The notes beneath the pieces were generated by a model, which worked only from the letters and a program-made list of their open reading frames with translations, was not told where the DNA came from and ran no database searches. Shown here piece after piece: positions 62,129 to 64,000 of a stretch of DNA of 64,000 bases. The translations under genes and the position numbers were made by a program. The DNA is from Miltoncostaea oceani (GTDB lineage Bacteria; Actinomycetota; Thermoleophilia; Miltoncostaeales; Miltoncostaeaceae): assembly GCF_018141545.1 (NCBI RefSeq), contig NZ_CP064356.1, positions 992,001 to 1,056,000 of the forward strand, read 5' to 3'. The stretch's first letter is position 1, and each line of letters starts with the position of its first letter.

Positions 62129-62784
62129 GGCGCGCCCCCGCCAACGGAGGCCGGGCCGCCGCCCGCCGCCGCTCCCAGTCCGGCTTCAGCCTGATGGAGC
62201 TGCTGATGGGGATCGTCCTCACCGGCATCTTCTCCCTCGCGCTGTACGGGTTCTTCTTCTCGGGCGTCGTCTCGGCGCGCACCCACGAGTCGCAGGCCCG
62301 TGCGCAGTCCGAGGCGCGCCTGTCCATCGACCGCTTCGCCCGCGAGGTGCGGCAGGCGGTGAGCCCCGACGACGGCCTCACCGCGCCCGTGATCTCGCTG
62401 TCGCCGACGGTGATCGAGCTCTACATCGACCCCTCGCGCGTCGCGACCGCGACCACCCCGCGCCCCGAGAAGGTGCGGTACTCGATCGTCGCCGACCAGC
62501 TGATCCGCGAGTCGTCGGCGCCGGTCGGCACGACCTGGCCGTTCTCGTACGGCGCGTACGCGAAGCGCACGGTCATGGTCGAGGACCTGCAGCAGGGCGC
62601 GGTCCCCGCGTTCCGCGCCATCACCCGGCAGGGGGTCGGCCTCCCCGCCACGCCCGCGGCGACGCAGATGCGGGACATCGCGCAGGTCTCGGTCCGGCTG
62701 GTCGTCAGCCAGCGGACCGGCAACGCCGCCACGACGCTGGAGCTGAACACCGATGTGGCCCTCCGGAACGCGAACCGTGTCTAG
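62125..62784 (+). CDS. type IV prepilin-like protein
   Basis: A 219-residue minor prepilin. A basic leader ends RRRSQSG and the mature start FSLMELLMGIVLTGIFSLAL has Phe21 and Glu25 at +5. The rest has PilW/PilV-like layout. The GTG at 62125 overlaps the first prepilin stop by 4 bases, so translation is coupled. The stop is in the start region of the next gene (8-base overlap). Confidence 0.88.
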   Translation: MRRAPANGGRAAARRRSQSGFSLMELLMGIVLTGIFSLALYGFFFSGVVSARTHESQARAQSEARLSIDRFAREVRQAVSPDDGLTAPVISLSPTVIELYIDPSRVATATTPRPEKVRYSIVADQLIRESSAPVGTTWPFSYGAYAKRTVMVEDLQQGAVPAFRAITRQGVGLPATPAATQMRDIAQVSVRLVVSQRTGNAATTLELNTDVALRNANRV

Positions 62785-64000
62785 GACCCGCCGCCGCGAC
62801 GGACAGCGCGGGTCGAGCCTGATCACCACGATCGCCCTCACCGGCATCCTCGCCCTGCTCGTGCTCGCGAGCCTCTCGTTCGCGCGCAGCAGCACCCAGA
62901 GCACCGCCCGCCAGGGGCGCGCCGAGATCGCCATCCAGGTGGCCGACGCCGGCGTGAACCGGTACATCTCCCGGCTCGTCGAGGACCCCCGCTACTACGA
63001 GCACTACGTCGACCTCGCGGAGGACCCGCGCGTCGCGCCGAACGGCACCGTCGTGCAGCCGGGGTCGCCGTGGACGGCGGGCGTCTCCTGGACCTACCAG
63101 GCGGGTGGTCCGAAGACCTGGATCGAGCTCCAGGACGAGCGGTACGGCAAGGCCGCGTACTCGCTGCGCATCACGCCGCCCGCCGCCGGCTCGGACATCG
63201 TCACGGTGCTCTCCACCGCGAAGGCGGACCGCACGTCGCCGCAGCCGGTGACGCGGACGATCCAGAGCCAGATCCGCCCGACCTCCATCGCCGACTACCA
63301 GATGATCTCGAACGCGACGATCAAGTACGGGTCGACGGCGACGACGACCGGCAAGCTGTACTCGGCCGTGGACATCAACCACCAGGGCGTGGCGAAGGCC
63401 CCGGCGTACGCGGCGCACTGGACCTGCTCGAGCAACAACTTCGCGTGCCCGAGCGCCTCCGTGCCGCCCGCGGTGTTCACGGCGGGCGCCTACAACGCGA
63501 CCACCGTGCCGTCGTTCCGCGACCAGTTCCCCATGCCGATCGACTTCGGGCAGTTCACCAGCGCGCGCCTCGACGTGAAGGACGCCGCGGCGGCCCAGGG
63601 CACCGCCTTCAACGACCCGTCGGCCAGCGCCTGGATGATCCAGTTCCTCGCCGACGGCCGCGCCCGCGTGTTCCGCATCACCGGCACGTCCGACCCGGGC
63701 GCCTCGATCGCGACCAACGGCATCGGGTGTCCCGTGACCTACACCCTCCCCGCGGGGAAGGCGCCGGCGTACTTCTACTTCGAGCAGCCGGTGATCGTCT
63801 CGGACGGCGGCACCAAGACCGACAACTGCTCGCCGAAGGGCTCCGGCCCCCGTCCGTCGGTCGTGAACGGCCGGGTCACCATCGCGACCAAGTCGAACGT
63901 CTACGTCGGCGGCAACACCACCTACGCACAGCCGGGCGACGACGTGCTCGGCCTGATCGCGGGCGGCGAGGTCATCATCACCGCCTACACCCCGCGCAAC
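62777..64000 (+). CDS. PilX-like pilus assembly protein (3' truncated)
   Basis: An ORF open to the end of the window, 408 codons long, starting at GTG 62777 within the end of the previous gene. After a basic leader (RTRRRDGQRG) comes a hydrophobic helix SLITTIALTGILALLVLASL, matching the PilX N-terminus which lacks the +5 Glu of typical pilins. The mature region has beta-strand and Tyr/Thr-rich sequence with several cysteines (HWTCSSNNFACPSAS). PilX-like proteins aid pilus assembly or tip function. The C-terminal end is beyond the window. Confidence 0.8.
   Translation, partial: MSRTRRRDGQRGSSLITTIALTGILALLVLASLSFARSSTQSTARQGRAEIAIQVADAGVNRYISRLVEDPRYYEHYVDLAEDPRVAPNGTVVQPGSPWTAGVSWTYQAGGPKTWIELQDERYGKAAYSLRITPPAAGSDIVTVLSTAKADRTSPQPVTRTIQSQIRPTSIADYQMISNATIKYGSTATTTGKLYSAVDINHQGVAKAPAYAAHWTCSSNNFACPSASVPPAVFTAGAYNATTVPSFRDQFPMPIDFGQFTSARLDVKDAAAAQGTAFNDPSASAWMIQFLADGRARVFRITGTSDPGASIATNGIGCPVTYTLPAGKAPAYFYFEQPVIVSDGGTKTDNCSPKGSGPRPSVVNGRVTIATKSNVYVGGNTTYAQPGDDVLGLIAGGEVIITAYTPRN

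Overview
The window is about 75% G+C, uses many GTG and a few TTG starts, and is densely packed with 4-base ATGA/GTGA overlaps between cotranscribed genes. That base composition, together with a long ICL2-type isocitrate lyase, a PspA/PspAA pair, a CIRCE-controlled groESL operon, a DGPF/ECF42 sigma pair, a RecQ-like helicase with an unusual tail and class III CoA transferases, points to a free-living aerobic actinomycete. A deep-branching high-GC lineage such as Thermoleophilia is my best guess, but the sequence alone does not settle it. I see no rRNA, tRNA, insertion sequence, prophage or CRISPR array.

Layout. 1-8450 is a stress and metal island: a CtpE-like P-type ATPase (cut by the window edge), an Nramp-type transporter, a 31-residue membrane peptide, five genes encoding seven universal stress protein (USP) domains, a CBS-domain/P-loop GTPase fusion and a DUF6544-like protein. 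8546-12154 holds an OsmC-like peroxidase, a NarL-type two-component system and two paralogous secreted proteins. A conserved 12-bp motif in front of three of these genes suggests a small DosR-like regulon. 12200-19878 carries a RecQ-like helicase, a His-rich DUF4396 membrane protein behind two CsoR-like operators, an ECF42 sigma factor with its DGPF partner, an ABC-F ATPase and a zinc alcohol dehydrogenase. 20141-28856 carries isocitrate lyase, a photolyase-like protein with an apparently swapped domain order, a Nei-type glycosylase, a TetR repressor and a divergent nitroreductase/BadI-like hydrolase/acyl-CoA ligase operon.

28902-33473 contains the Psp envelope-stress genes, a TPM-domain protein, a DEAD-box helicase behind a heavily structured leader and a flavin reductase. 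33470-44314 is mostly housekeeping and small-molecule enzymes: thioredoxin-like proteins, tandem alpha/beta hydrolases, an HDAC-family deacetylase, a DsbA-like protein, a lipoprotein, a GNAT/SDR/sirtuin operon, and the rph-rdgB-SDR-membrane protein operon. 44380-46596 is groESL with its CIRCE element and terminator.

46696-55705 has a GGDEF/HD-GYP protein, a 66-bp tandem repeat array, a Zn-finger/helix-turn-helix gene whose frame runs into that array, an NTF2/CoA transferase/nitrilase operon, and a giant BTAD-AAA-TPR regulator. 55674-60354 is a minus-strand carbohydrate operon (GH15, metallophosphoesterase, membrane protein, zwf). 60533 to the end begins a type IV pilus operon with prepilin-like genes, one of which carries a large beta-domain ectodomain.

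The most unusual items are the CBS-GTPase fusion in a USP cluster with double cysteines, the photolyase-like protein with its alpha/beta domain at the C-terminus, the four-hairpin leader of the DEAD-box gene, the 66-bp repeat array and the shared promoter palindromes.
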